Positions 29,754-37,957 of a DNA stretch of 64,000 bases are shown one piece after another. A program made the position numbers and the translations under genes. Every line of letters begins with the position of its first letter. Positions within the stretch are counted from its first letter, which is position 1. The notes below the pieces were generated by a model that did not search any database, was not told the DNA's origin, and saw only the letters and a program-made list of their open reading frames with translations. This DNA comes from Pseudidiomarina sediminum DSM 21906 (GTDB taxonomy: Bacteria > Pseudomonadota > Gammaproteobacteria > Enterobacterales > Alteromonadaceae): positions 1,391,440 to 1,455,439 of the forward strand of contig NZ_KE383983.1 of assembly GCF_000423165.1 (NCBI RefSeq), in the 5' to 3' direction.

Positions 29754-30908
29754 TTATTGCTCACCCTTCTGCCCTGACTGTGGCTGCGCTAGACTCAATA
29801 CGCCGCGCTGCCCCACCAAAATTAACTCGCCTGCGTCGGTAACGGCGATGGCTGACACGGCCGCACCACTTGGGTGACTGTCTTTGTGTAATTGTCCTGC
29901 GGCATCAATAAAGGCAACCACACCCGCATTGCCGGCAAGATAAACGCCACCCGTCGGGGCGTTAATGACGCTGTTAATATTTACCGCATCACCGAGGGAG
30001 ATTGCACTAAAGGATGCGCCTTGGTCATCACTGACAAAAATATTGCCACGTAATCCAACCAGCCATAAACGCTGCTCGGCATCGACATGTACGTCGAACA
30101 ACGAGCCATAATAAGGAGAATCGAGTGTTTCCCAGCTTGCACCGCGGTCAAGGCTGCGGAACAACTGACCCGCCTCACCGGTTAAATAAAGCGTATCCCC
30201 CGCCGCTTCAAAGGCGTTTAAGTGATAACCGTCAGGGTTCTCAATCGCTTGATCGCGAATGGTCCAACTGGCACCACCATCATTGCTATACAGCAACGCG
30301 CCATAGGCACCACTGACAAACACTTCATCGGCACTCAGGGCAACAACATCTAGGAAAGGTTTGGTCGGGCCCTCTTCTTTCGCAAAGTTCGCGTTATCAA
30401 GTTGGAACAAGGCGTCATCTAAAGCAAAGGTAAGATCGTCTTCGGTCGCAGCATCGTCATCTTCGGTCAGTGCGTCAAGTTGCGCTTCAAGTGTCGCAAC
30501 CTTTTCTTCGTAATAGGCGACTTGTAAGTCAATATAGCCAAAGCCATCCAGTTGGCGGGTCCAGGTTAAACCGCCATCAGTGGTGTTAAGTACGACACCA
30601 TGGTGTCCCACTGCCCAGCCGATGTTCGTCGTTGCGAAATCTACGCTGGTTAAAAAAACACTGGTCGGAACCTCTGCTTGTTGCCATTCTTGGCTGGCCT
30701 TTTCGCGTGTGACTATCACACCGTAATCACCTACTGCGACCCAGCGCTCTTCGGTGGCTGCGATATCGGTCAACACCGCTTGCGTCGCCTTTGGCGCCGT
30801 CATCGCCGGTGCATAGATAACGTCATAGTCCTTTACCTGCGCGTCTTGTGCCGTTGCGCTTAAGCTCAGCAGCAACGCAGCACTTGCACAGACCGTAGCT
30901 CTTACCAT
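29754..30908 (-). CDS. YCF48/BNR-repeat periplasmic protein
   Basis: 384 residues with a clear signal peptide (~20 residues, ending A-T-A-Q-D). Repeated Asp-box motifs occur: T-T-D-G-G-L-T-W, S-N-D-G-G-A-S-W, S-L-D-R-G-A-S-W and S-D-D-Q-G-A-S-F. They mark a beta-propeller related to the photosystem II assembly factor Ycf48. A short acidic coiled insert (D-A-L-T-E-D-D-D-A-A-T-E-D-D) lies near residue 150. In heterotrophs this family accompanies RND transporters. The following RND ATG begins one base after its stop, so they are translationally coupled. Confidence 0.85.
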   Translation of the reverse strand: MVRATVCASAALLLSLSATAQDAQVKDYDVIYAPAMTAPKATQAVLTDIAATEERWVAVGDYGVIVTREKASQEWQQAEVPTSVFLTSVDFATTNIGWAVGHHGVVLNTTDGGLTWTRQLDGFGYIDLQVAYYEEKVATLEAQLDALTEDDDAATEDDLTFALDDALFQLDNANFAKEEGPTKPFLDVVALSADEVFVSGAYGALLYSNDGGASWTIRDQAIENPDGYHLNAFEAAGDTLYLTGEAGQLFRSLDRGASWETLDSPYYGSLFDVHVDAEQRLWLVGLRGNIFVSDDQGASFSAISLGDAVNINSVINAPTGGVYLAGNAGVVAFIDAAGQLHKDSHPSGAAVSAIAVTDAGELILVGQRGVLSLAQPQSGQKGEQ

Positions 30909-31124
30909 GGAACCCTCGTGCGTATTGTATGTCTTAGAATTGTTATGTTTACTGTTGCAAAATTATCGTAAGCCGTACATGCTATGGATCAATTTAGACA
31001 GGTCAAACCAGCTCATACCTTACCGTGAGACGCAAGTAAACGCTAGTATTAGCTGGGTATTTCGGTTTATTATTTTTTGTTGTAGCGTGAGCTAAATATT
31101 AAGAACAAACAAGGACAAGCAACC

Positions 31125-32480
31125 ATGAATAAATTGATGCTGAAAGCTGGGGTTTTCGCACTATCAGTGGTGTCAGCCAGCGTAATGGCAAAAGTAACCC
31201 CGGAAGAGGCGGCGCGCTTAGGCAACGACCTCACCCCTATCGGTGCAGAAATGGCAGGTAATGCCGACGGTTCAATTCCGGCCTGGACCGGTGGCTACAG
31301 TGTCGACGCTGAAGGTGAAATTCCTGCGCGTCCTGCAGACCCTTTTGCTGATGAGCAAATTCTCTTTACCATTACCCACGATAACCTCGATGAGCACAAA
31401 GCCATGTTATCGCCGGGCCAAATTGCGATGTTCAATAAGTATCCTGACTATAAGATGAACATCTACCCGACGCACCGTACTGCGGCATACCCGCAAGAAG
31501 TCTACGACGTCGCCAAGAAAAACGCAGTCAATACCGAGCTTGCTGCCGGTGGTAACGGTCTTGAAAACTTTGACCGTCACGTGCCGTTCCCTATTCCAGC
31601 AAACGGCTTAGAAGTCATTTGGAACCACATTACCCGTTACCGTGGTGGTGCGGTTGAGCGTTTGGTGAACCAGTTCCCGGTACTTGAAGATGGTAACTTC
31701 GTACCAGTACTTTTGCGCGAATCTTTGGTCTTCCCTGAATACTTGAAGAGCGGTCGTGAAGAAGCGGACGACAACATCTTGTTCTACTTCATGCAAGAAG
31801 TTCTCGCACCAGCACGTCAAACCGGTACCGTACTTTTGGTTCACGATACCATTAACCAAGTAAAAGAAGGTCGCCGTGCGTGGTTGTACAACGCTGGTCA
31901 GCGCCGTGTGCGTCGTGCACCAAACGTTGCTTATGACGGCCCAGGTACTGCTTCTGATGGCCTGCGTACCTCTGACGGTCTTGATATGTTCAACGGCGCG
32001 CCAAACAAGTACAACTGGGAGTTGGTCGGCAAGCGTGAAATGTATATTCCATACAACAACTTTAAGTTGATGGACCCAAGCTTGACCTATGAAGACATCA
32101 TTAACCCAGGCCACATGGATCAAGACTTGGTTCGTTATGAGAAACACCGCGTTTGGGAAGTGAAAGCAACCTTGAAAGACGGTGAGCGTCATATCTATCA
32201 AACGCGTCACATGTACTTCGACGAAGATACTTGGACAGCGACAGTCATCGATCATTACGATAGCCGTGGTGAGTTATGGCGTGTAGCTGAAGCCTACAAT
32301 TCACAGTTCTACTACCACGACACGCCGTGGATGGCAGCAGAAGCATTGTATGACTTGAACTCAGGTCGTTACATCATGTTAGGCCTTGCGAACGAAGAGT
32401 CAGAATACATGAACTTCGATATCGAGCCAGAGCGCAGCGACTTCAGTACCTCTGCTCTACGTCGTAAAGGTATTCGTTAA
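31125..32480 (+). CDS. DUF1329 outer-envelope protein
   Basis: 451 residues with a signal peptide ending S-V-M-A-K. The mature start V-T-P-E-E-A-A-R-L-G-N-D-L-T-P-I-G-A is the DUF1329 hallmark, with G-S-I-P-A-W-T-G-G soon after. DUF1329 proteins have a LolA/LolB-like fold and probably bind lipids or hydrophobic ligands in the periplasm or outer membrane. The codon choice (CGT, GGT, AAC, TTC) is unusually uniform, suggesting strong expression. It diverges from the YCF48/RND pair over ~215 bases. The usual DUF1302 partner is not seen here. Confidence 0.88.
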   Translation: MNKLMLKAGVFALSVVSASVMAKVTPEEAARLGNDLTPIGAEMAGNADGSIPAWTGGYSVDAEGEIPARPADPFADEQILFTITHDNLDEHKAMLSPGQIAMFNKYPDYKMNIYPTHRTAAYPQEVYDVAKKNAVNTELAAGGNGLENFDRHVPFPIPANGLEVIWNHITRYRGGAVERLVNQFPVLEDGNFVPVLLRESLVFPEYLKSGREEADDNILFYFMQEVLAPARQTGTVLLVHDTINQVKEGRRAWLYNAGQRRVRRAPNVAYDGPGTASDGLRTSDGLDMFNGAPNKYNWELVGKREMYIPYNNFKLMDPSLTYEDIINPGHMDQDLVRYEKHRVWEVKATLKDGERHIYQTRHMYFDEDTWTATVIDHYDSRGELWRVAEAYNSQFYYHDTPWMAAEALYDLNSGRYIMLGLANEESEYMNFDIEPERSDFSTSALRRKGIR

Positions 32481-32498
32481 GCATTTACGTCATGCATC

Positions 32499-32526
32499 AA
32501 AAAACCCCGCGCTTGCGGGGTTTTTT
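32499..32526. terminator. Bidirectional intrinsic terminator
   Basis: A 12-bp stem, AAAAAACCCCGC / GCGGGGTTTTTT, with loop GCTT, flanked by A-run and T-run. It can end DUF1329 transcription from the left and the hydroxyacid dehydrogenase transcript from the right. Confidence 0.92.
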
Positions 32527-32548
32527 ATAGCTAGCTTTCCGTAGGCGC

Positions 32549-33421
32549 TTAGGTATTGCGCTCTAAACGCGCTAACAAGCTTGAGGTGTCCCAACGCGCA
32601 CCGCCCATCTGCTGAACTTCCGCATAGAACTGATCGACCAATGCCGTTAACGGCATGCTTAAACCATTGCGCTCACCTTCTTGTAAGGCAATTTTGAGAT
32701 CTTTGCGCATCCAGTCCACGGCAAAGCCGTGGTCATAATGATTATCCCACATGCTTTGGTAACGATTTTGCATCTGCCAAGAACCCGCTGCACCTTGGCT
32801 GATCGCGCGAATTAGGGTGTCGGCATCAAGACCAACTTTGCGCGCGAGCTGTAAACCTTCCGCCAACCCTTGTACGACACCAGCGATACAAATTTGATTG
32901 ACCATTTTTGCCAATTGACCATGCCCCGCAGGCCCCATAAACTCCTGCGTCTTACAGTAACTCGCAAGTACCGGCTGTACGTCATTAAAGGCTTTTTCGT
33001 CACCACCAATCATAGCGGTTAATACGCCGTTTTCCGCGCCCTGCTGCCCGCCAGAAACAGGCGCATCGAGGAACAACGCAACGCGCTGGTGCACTTGCTC
33101 AGATAACTCACGCGCTAACTCGGCGGAAGCCGTGGTATGGTCAATCACAACGGTATTCTCAGCCAAACTCGCGAGCAACCCGTCGTCACCGTAGAATACG
33201 CTACGAACATCATCATCATTACCCACGCAGACCATCACCACATCAGCACCGGCAACAGCCTCACGTGGCGTTTTTGCAGCGTTACCACCATATTGGTCGA
33301 CCCACTGCACGGCCTTTGCAGCTGTACGGTTGTAGACCGTGGTTGCATAGCCTTGTCGTTGCAAGTGGCCCGCCATCGGGTAGCCCATTACGCCAAGTCC
33401 AATAAATGCACACTTTGTCAT
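32549..33421 (-). CDS. NAD(P)-dependent beta-hydroxyacid dehydrogenase (3-hydroxyisobutyrate dehydrogenase family)
   Basis: 290 residues. The Rossmann motif G-L-G-V-M-G-Y-P-M-A-G-H-L is the family signature. D-A-P-V-S-G-G-Q-Q-G-A is substrate-binding, and the catalytic lysine is in G-H-G-Q-L-A-K-M-V-N. Members include 3-hydroxyisobutyrate, tartronate-semialdehyde and succinic-semialdehyde reductases. The substrate is not determined by sequence, and no valine or glycolate pathway gene lies nearby. The start overlaps the stop of the lipid kinase gene (ATGA). Confidence 0.88.
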   Translation of the reverse strand: MTKCAFIGLGVMGYPMAGHLQRQGYATTVYNRTAAKAVQWVDQYGGNAAKTPREAVAGADVVMVCVGNDDDVRSVFYGDDGLLASLAENTVVIDHTTASAELARELSEQVHQRVALFLDAPVSGGQQGAENGVLTAMIGGDEKAFNDVQPVLASYCKTQEFMGPAGHGQLAKMVNQICIAGVVQGLAEGLQLARKVGLDADTLIRAISQGAAGSWQMQNRYQSMWDNHYDHGFAVDWMRKDLKIALQEGERNGLSMPLTALVDQFYAEVQQMGGARWDTSSLLARLERNT

Positions 33422-34335
33422 TGCTTTTCTCCCAAGTTCTGTTGATTAAGGACAGCACCCTCGGGCAAGCGCACCAGCAAGGCGTTAGGAACTAACGTTA
33501 CGGTGAGCGGACCTTCTACTGCTAACGGATCGCCGTCGATTTCAATGGTATTGTGGCTGTCGCCAAGTTGATAATGGGTGGTTTCATAACAATGCAGTAA
33601 GGCACTTTGTTGCGGGCGCTTACGCAAAATCCACCACAGCGCGTTGACTTGTCGCCAACGCGCTACTTTAGGTACTTCAATAATGCCCAGTTGCTGTGCG
33701 CTCAACGCCGTTGGATACACGGTAATGCCACCGCCTATGGTGGTATTTACCGCGGCGACCTGAAACTCCCACACGCGTTGCTGCGCGTCAGTAACTGCGC
33801 AACGCTTACTTGGTCGCCGCCACAAATAACGCAGCAACGCGAGCGTGTAACTGTAGCGACGTAACCAGGTTTTACTGAACTGTGACTGCAACTGTTGCAA
33901 GGCAACGCTCAGGCCGGCGCCGGCATGATTCACAAAGTAGTGCCCTTGCACTTGCCCAATGGCCCGCGCGGTAACTTTGGTGTCAGCCGACATGCGCCAA
34001 CGCCAACGCTTTAAGCCTAATGCTGAGGTAAAATCATTACCGGTTCCCGAGGGTACAACACTCATCGGTATGCCACTATGTGCCAAGGCTTGGGCGGCAA
34101 TATTGACACTACCATCACCACCAATGACGAGGCATTCTGCTGCTGCAGGTATCCCCTGTTGCGCGACCCATGCCCGTAACTGACCGATATCGGTGTAGCG
34201 ACATGGCGAGCTTGCAAGCAGTGTTATCGCAGCGCTTGGCAATTGTTGCTGCCAATAGGCTTGATAGGCGTGCGCATAGCGTAAGGCACGGCGCGAGCAC
34301 GACTTTACATAAATAAGAACTGCATTAATCTGCAT
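33418..34335 (-). CDS. Diacylglycerol/sphingosine-kinase-fold lipid kinase (YegS-like)
   Basis: I take the start at M-Q-I-N-A-V-L-I-Y-V (34335, 305 residues); the open frame extends 13 codons more into cmoM. G-G-D-G-S-V-N-I-A is the DAGK nucleotide motif (GGDGT variant with Ser), and P-S-G-T-G-N-D-F is the second family motif. The C-terminal half is the beta-sandwich typical of YegS/DgkB. It likely phosphorylates a membrane lipid; the substrate is unknown. It overlaps cmoM by 11 bases and the downstream dehydrogenase by four, so all belong to one transcript with the Nif3 gene. Confidence 0.85.
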   Translation of the reverse strand: MQINAVLIYVKSCSRRALRYAHAYQAYWQQQLPSAAITLLASSPCRYTDIGQLRAWVAQQGIPAAAECLVIGGDGSVNIAAQALAHSGIPMSVVPSGTGNDFTSALGLKRWRWRMSADTKVTARAIGQVQGHYFVNHAGAGLSVALQQLQSQFSKTWLRRYSYTLALLRYLWRRPSKRCAVTDAQQRVWEFQVAAVNTTIGGGITVYPTALSAQQLGIIEVPKVARWRQVNALWWILRKRPQQSALLHCYETTHYQLGDSHNTIEIDGDPLAVEGPLTVTLVPNALLVRLPEGAVLNQQNLGEKQ

Positions 34336-35104
34336 GCACAATTTGCCAATGTTGATAGCGCCCCAAAGCTGCAAAAGGTGCTTGTTGGTTGTACTTCATC
34401 TCCAGCCGTAACAACTGCTCAAAGCGCTCGCTGGCGGCATCGCGATCACGCAAGTAGTCATGGAAACAGCGTACTCCTGTCCGCTGCAGCACAGCCAATT
34501 GTGCGGCCGCGAGCCATTGCTCCATGGCGGCGGGTGCGATCGGCTGCTGCGGGCTCATGCGTACGCGCTTTTTCACCACCAGTTCAGCCTCGACATAATC
34601 AAAATTACCAAACACCATATTGGCCATAATTTTAGCGTCGCGATTATAGAACATCAGTGACAAAGTACCCTTTGCCGCCAGCAAGCTTTTCAACACCGCG
34701 ATCGCCTGCTCCGGCTGCGCCAACCATTCCAACACCGCATGGCACAGCACGACATCAAACGTCTGTCCGCGCAATAGCTCAGGCAATTGCTGTAAGCTTG
34801 CCACATGGTAACTGTACTGTTCAGCAAGATCGTGCTGTTGATGTCGCCGCTGGGCCGTCGTTACCATTTCTGCGGAAATATCAGTATGGACAATGTTGTG
34901 TCCTTGCTTAGCAAAGGCTTCAGAGAATTGACCAATGCCACCGCCGACATCAAGTACACGAAGCGGTGTCGCGCGTTGAAAAAGCGGCGCCAAATCACGC
35001 TCCAACACAGCCAGCCGCAACTGACCTTTGGGCGTCGCGTAAATATTCTTCGCAAATTTCTGCGTGATCCCTTCAAAACTCTGGTCGTTAGCTTTCTTGC
35101 TCAT
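34325..35104 (-). CDS. cmoM: tRNA 5-carboxymethoxyuridine methyltransferase
   Basis: 259 residues. The SAM motif is V-L-D-V-G-G-G-I-G-Q. N-I-Y-A-T-P-K-G-Q-L-R at the N-terminus and C-H-A-V-L-E-W-L-A, M-F-Y-N-R-D-A, G-N-F-D-Y-V and F-H-D-Y-L-R-D are shared with E. coli CmoM (SmtA). That enzyme methylates cmo5U34 of certain tRNAs to mcmo5U. It overlaps the Nif3 gene by four bases. Confidence 0.9.
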   Translation of the reverse strand: MSKKANDQSFEGITQKFAKNIYATPKGQLRLAVLERDLAPLFQRATPLRVLDVGGGIGQFSEAFAKQGHNIVHTDISAEMVTTAQRRHQQHDLAEQYSYHVASLQQLPELLRGQTFDVVLCHAVLEWLAQPEQAIAVLKSLLAAKGTLSLMFYNRDAKIMANMVFGNFDYVEAELVVKKRVRMSPQQPIAPAAMEQWLAAAQLAVLQRTGVRCFHDYLRDRDAASERFEQLLRLEMKYNQQAPFAALGRYQHWQIVHAD

Positions 35105-35856
35105 GCGGGACTGTCGATATCAATAAAGTGATGTTCAAGGTTGAAGGTCTCAGCGAGGTGCTCGCCGAGCGCCTTGATACCATAGCGTTCGGTGGCGTGA
35201 TGTCCCGCGGCAAAAAATGCGATGTTTTGCTCACGGGCGCTGTGTACCGTAGGCTCTGAGACCTCGCCGGTAATAAAGGCATCACAACCTGCGGCCGCAG
35301 CGGCATCAATAAAACTCTGGCCACCGCCAGTACACCATGCCACTCGCTTGATCGGCTGGGCTGTGGGAATGCTGCAGACAAGCGGACGTTGCAATTGTTG
35401 CTCTAATAGTTGCCCAAGCTCGTCCGCCCCCATCGGCGTGGTCAAATCACTGTACATCACCACGCCTTCTGGCGCGCAATCCATGAGCGCTTGGGGTTGT
35501 GGCCAGCCCATTAGCTGCGCCAGCTGTGCGTTATTACCAAGGGTCGCGTGGACATCGAGAGGGAGATGAAAAGCAAACAAATTCAGGTCATGTGCCAACA
35601 GCGCCTGCAAACGACGTTTTTTCATACCTTTAATCGCTTGCGCTTCGCCTTTCCAAAAATAGCCATGGTGAACCAATAAGGCATCGGCTTGCAACGCAAT
35701 GGCTTGGTCAACCAAGGCTTGGCAGGCGGTCACGCCGGTAACGATACGGCGAATGCTGTCACGACCTTCCACCTGTAAGCCATTCGGGCAATAATCCTGA
35801 ATACGCTCAAGTGCTAAAACGTCGGCCAAATAACCTTCCAATTGCTTCCTTTCCAC
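35101..35856 (-). CDS. Nif3-like dinuclear metal centre protein
   Basis: 251 residues from a GTG with GAGGG upstream. H-H-G-Y-F-W-K and F-H-L-P-L-D are the first metal-ligand segments. G-G-G-Q-S-F-I-D and T-G-E-V-S-E are the NIF3 fold core, and G-H-H-A-T-E-R is the last ligand segment. It corresponds to E. coli YbgI, a hexameric ring with two metals per subunit. YbgI-type proteins have been proposed as GTP cyclohydrolase-like or radiation-response proteins, so I assign no reaction. It is the first gene of the Nif3-cmoM-lipid kinase-dehydrogenase set. Confidence 0.88.
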   Translation of the reverse strand: MERKQLEGYLADVLALERIQDYCPNGLQVEGRDSIRRIVTGVTACQALVDQAIALQADALLVHHGYFWKGEAQAIKGMKKRRLQALLAHDLNLFAFHLPLDVHATLGNNAQLAQLMGWPQPQALMDCAPEGVVMYSDLTTPMGADELGQLLEQQLQRPLVCSIPTAQPIKRVAWCTGGGQSFIDAAAAAGCDAFITGEVSEPTVHSAREQNIAFFAAGHHATERYGIKALGEHLAETFNLEHHFIDIDSPA

Positions 35857-35961
35857 TGCAATTCCCTCTCTTTTTTAACAATTGCGCCAAAAATTAGACA
35901 TAGTGTGCAAAAAACGGTATAAAACTGTAGAACTTTTACCCAGAATGCAAAGGATTTATCC

Positions 35962-36318
35962 ATGAGCAAACTTGATAAAGACCAAGTCATCGCTGATTTT
36001 ACCGCAGCTTACGAAAAGGCTCACGGTAAAAAGCCAACCATCGAAGCAAAAAGCGGTTGGTATAGTGTTGATGGTGGCAAAAATATCCGCTTAGCACAAC
36101 TTGCGGAAGAAGCTGAAGCTCTTGCTGGTGGAGCGCCTGCTGCTCCGGCTGCGAAAGCAGAGAAAAAAGCGGCACCTAAAAAAGCTGAAGCGAAACAGCC
36201 AGCGAAGAAAAAAGCTGCAAGCAAAAAAGCTTCGAGTGGTGGTCTTACCGCCCGTGAACTGTGGCGCCAAAAACTCGAGCAAGGCGCGACCTCGTCACGT
36301 CTGCCACGTGGCAGCTAA
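35962..36318 (+). CDS. Small lysine/alanine-rich, probably nucleic-acid-binding protein
   Basis: 118 residues. The first ~50 form a compact domain (D-K-D-Q-V-I-A-D-F-T-A-A-Y through G-K-N-I-R-L-A-Q-L). A histone-H1-like tail at ~52-92 of repeated K-K-A, A-P-K-K-A and A-K-K-K follows, ending G-L-T-A-R-E-L-W-R-Q-K-L-E. I recall similar unnamed proteins in marine gammaproteobacteria but no function. Strong basic charge suggests nucleoid or RNA binding; that is inference. AAGGA precedes the ATG, and the gene is monocistronic with its own terminator. Confidence 0.75.
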   Translation: MSKLDKDQVIADFTAAYEKAHGKKPTIEAKSGWYSVDGGKNIRLAQLAEEAEALAGGAPAAPAAKAEKKAAPKKAEAKQPAKKKAASKKASSGGLTARELWRQKLEQGATSSRLPRGS

Positions 36319-36343
36319 GCACATTAGCACCTACCTTGAACGC

Positions 36344-36372
36344 AAAAAGCAGCTCATCGAGCTGCTTTTTTT
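36344..36372 (+). terminator. Intrinsic terminator of the Lys/Ala-rich gene
   Basis: A 12-bp stem AAAAAGCAGCTC / GAGCTGCTTTTT with loop ATC and two further T. It lies 25 bases after the stop codon and may also end the long minus-strand series arriving from DUF3833. Confidence 0.9.
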
Positions 36373-36395
36373 ATGCTGGAGCAATACTTCTGCGG

Positions 36396-36923
36396 TTACT
36401 TTTTGCCTATATACAGGGTTATTTCCCCTACCGGGAGACCGTACTTGTACATGGTTGTCCGATTGATCATATTGTCCTCGTCAACGAGATACAGCCAATC
36501 ATCGAGTTTCACCGAGAAAGGTTCGCCGTCTAACTCAATAGTCAGCACGTAAGTCCAATTCAGCACATTACCGGCCACCTCACCTTCGGCAACGCCCTCA
36601 ACATCACTAGCACGCCCTTCGTAACGATCAGGCCCGGTTTTGGTTAACTGCCAGACCCGCTTTTGCGTTGAACCGTCAGCATAATAGAACGTTTCATCCA
36701 AAACACCCTCGTTGCCTTCCCAGCTACCCACGATGTCGGCGCTAAAACGTTGCACCACTTCGTCACTGTAGTCTTGTACGATACCGTAGGCTTCGAGCTC
36801 ACCGTTGAAGAACTCTTCGAGTTTGAGATGGGGCTGTTGGGCTTTATAACTCTCAAGATTGGTGGAACAACTCGCTAGCACCAACAACACTGGCACCCAA
36901 ACGAATCTTTTTAAAAATTTCAT
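36396..36923 (-). CDS. DUF3833 lipoprotein
   Basis: 175 residues. The signal peptide ends in the lipobox L-A-S-C (Cys ~19), so it is a lipoprotein. The mature part has F-N-G-E-L-E-A-Y-G-I-V-Q-D and D-D-W-L-Y-L-V-D-E-D, typical of DUF3833 and of an 8-strand calycin-like fold. The family recurs beside Cfa-type methyltransferases and ChrR systems. Its start overlaps the upstream gene by ATGA. It is last in the ten-gene minus-strand series starting at 44768. Confidence 0.87.
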   Translation of the reverse strand: MKFLKRFVWVPVLLVLASCSTNLESYKAQQPHLKLEEFFNGELEAYGIVQDYSDEVVQRFSADIVGSWEGNEGVLDETFYYADGSTQKRVWQLTKTGPDRYEGRASDVEGVAEGEVAGNVLNWTYVLTIELDGEPFSVKLDDWLYLVDEDNMINRTTMYKYGLPVGEITLYIGKK

Positions 36924-37429
36924 GAAGCATCTCCTACAAGCTCGTCACGCTCCTCACGAAAACGTGATTTCGGACTTAACCAAATGGCTAAAAAGTCTTC
37001 CGTAAACTGCGCCGATGGAATGCGGCCTAGCTCGCCTTGATTGTTATAAAAAACACTTGCGCCAGCATCATCTTCGACCAGCATCAAACAATCGCCATTG
37101 CTCACATCTGGCCACATGGTGCGTAATTGAACCAACCATTGCTGGTGCTCCTCGGTCAGTTCAATCTCAAGCTTTTGCCACTCGTCGGCGGTGGTATCGA
37201 CCAAATCATCAGCACTTATTTTGCGTAGGTAATTCAATTTCAGCGCCCGTTGTTCATAGGTTTCATAATTACCGCTATCAGTATATAAAGCAGCATCATA
37301 AACATCCCAAAACCACACGCTGAGCCTTGTTTGACCGACTTGCTGCAAAGGTTCGATAGGCTCAGGGATACAGGCCTGAGCTACGCCTGAAAGCACCAGA
37401 GCGCTTGTTACAACGAGCGATTTAAGCAT
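36920..37429 (-). CDS. Exported chalcone-isomerase-like protein
   Basis: 169 residues with a signal peptide (ending V-A-Q-A-C). V-W-F-W-D-V-Y-D-A-A-L-Y and L-K-L-N-Y-L-R-K-I fit the bacterial chalcone-isomerase-like fold, which in relatives binds fatty acids rather than flavonoids. No chalcone chemistry should be assumed. It overlaps both neighbours (DUF2878 by 8 bases, DUF3833 by 4), indicating tight coupling within the lipid-modification series. Confidence 0.75.
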   Translation of the reverse strand: MLKSLVVTSALVLSGVAQACIPEPIEPLQQVGQTRLSVWFWDVYDAALYTDSGNYETYEQRALKLNYLRKISADDLVDTTADEWQKLEIELTEEHQQWLVQLRTMWPDVSNGDCLMLVEDDAGASVFYNNQGELGRIPSAQFTEDFLAIWLSPKSRFREERDELVGDAS

Positions 37430-37949
37430 GTTTCACTCTCCTTTTACGCTGCATTAAGCCTGCAAAAAAAACCATATAGAGCGCCCATAAAACACCGTAT
37501 AGCAGCCACATTCGCCACTCCTCGGTCAACAACTCGGCAGCACCCAGTCGTACACCAGCGGCGTAGGTTAAGGGCCCAAACGCTATGCCGATAAGTGCAG
37601 CCAACCAATACCGCCCAGCGAGCCAATCCAAGGTGGTGATCGCCATTGCCGGGAAACCACACCAAAGCGCAATCAACCACCACGGCAACAGCCCCGCACC
37701 ATCAAACACAAGGGTGCCGCTGGCGACCACCACAGCTTCCAGCGCCAGGCCTAACCCCAGTAAGACTGTGTAGTGCTGCCAACGAAACTGTGGGCTACGC
37801 ACGCTGAACAGCACTTGCACTAACGCGACTGAGAAGCCGAGCGCGAGCCAAGGCTCGCGACCGACAACAGCGACAAACCACACTAAATCAAACCAAAACA
37901 GTCCGGTGAGTCGGCGTATCTGTGGGCTCGTGATAAGTCGCTGTAGCAT
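37422..37949 (-). CDS. DUF2878 integral membrane protein
   Basis: 175 residues with about five hydrophobic segments (around 18-38, 45-62, 68-88, 95-115 and 145-165) and a basic tail Q-R-K-R-R-V-K. W-F-D-L-V-W-F and G-L-L-P-W-W-L-I-A-L-W are typical of DUF2878. The family is consistently found with DUF1365, a Cfa-like methyltransferase and an amine oxidase. Its role is unknown; an inner-membrane partner of fatty-acid modification is the natural guess. Confidence 0.82.
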   Translation of the reverse strand: MLQRLITSPQIRRLTGLFWFDLVWFVAVVGREPWLALGFSVALVQVLFSVRSPQFRWQHYTVLLGLGLALEAVVVASGTLVFDGAGLLPWWLIALWCGFPAMAITTLDWLAGRYWLAALIGIAFGPLTYAAGVRLGAAELLTEEWRMWLLYGVLWALYMVFFAGLMQRKRRVKHA

Positions 37950-37957
37950 CCAAGCGC

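Noticed and set aside
30961..30991. TGATCC on the minus strand upstream of the YCF48 gene as an ECF promoter
   Set aside because: The expected CGTAA at 16 bases is absent (CGATAA at 17), so the match is not good enough to add this operon to the ECF regulon.
31608..32255. 215-codon frame antisense to DUF1329
   Set aside because: It lies wholly inside a confidently assigned gene with strong codon bias; no signal, motif or ribosome site supports it.
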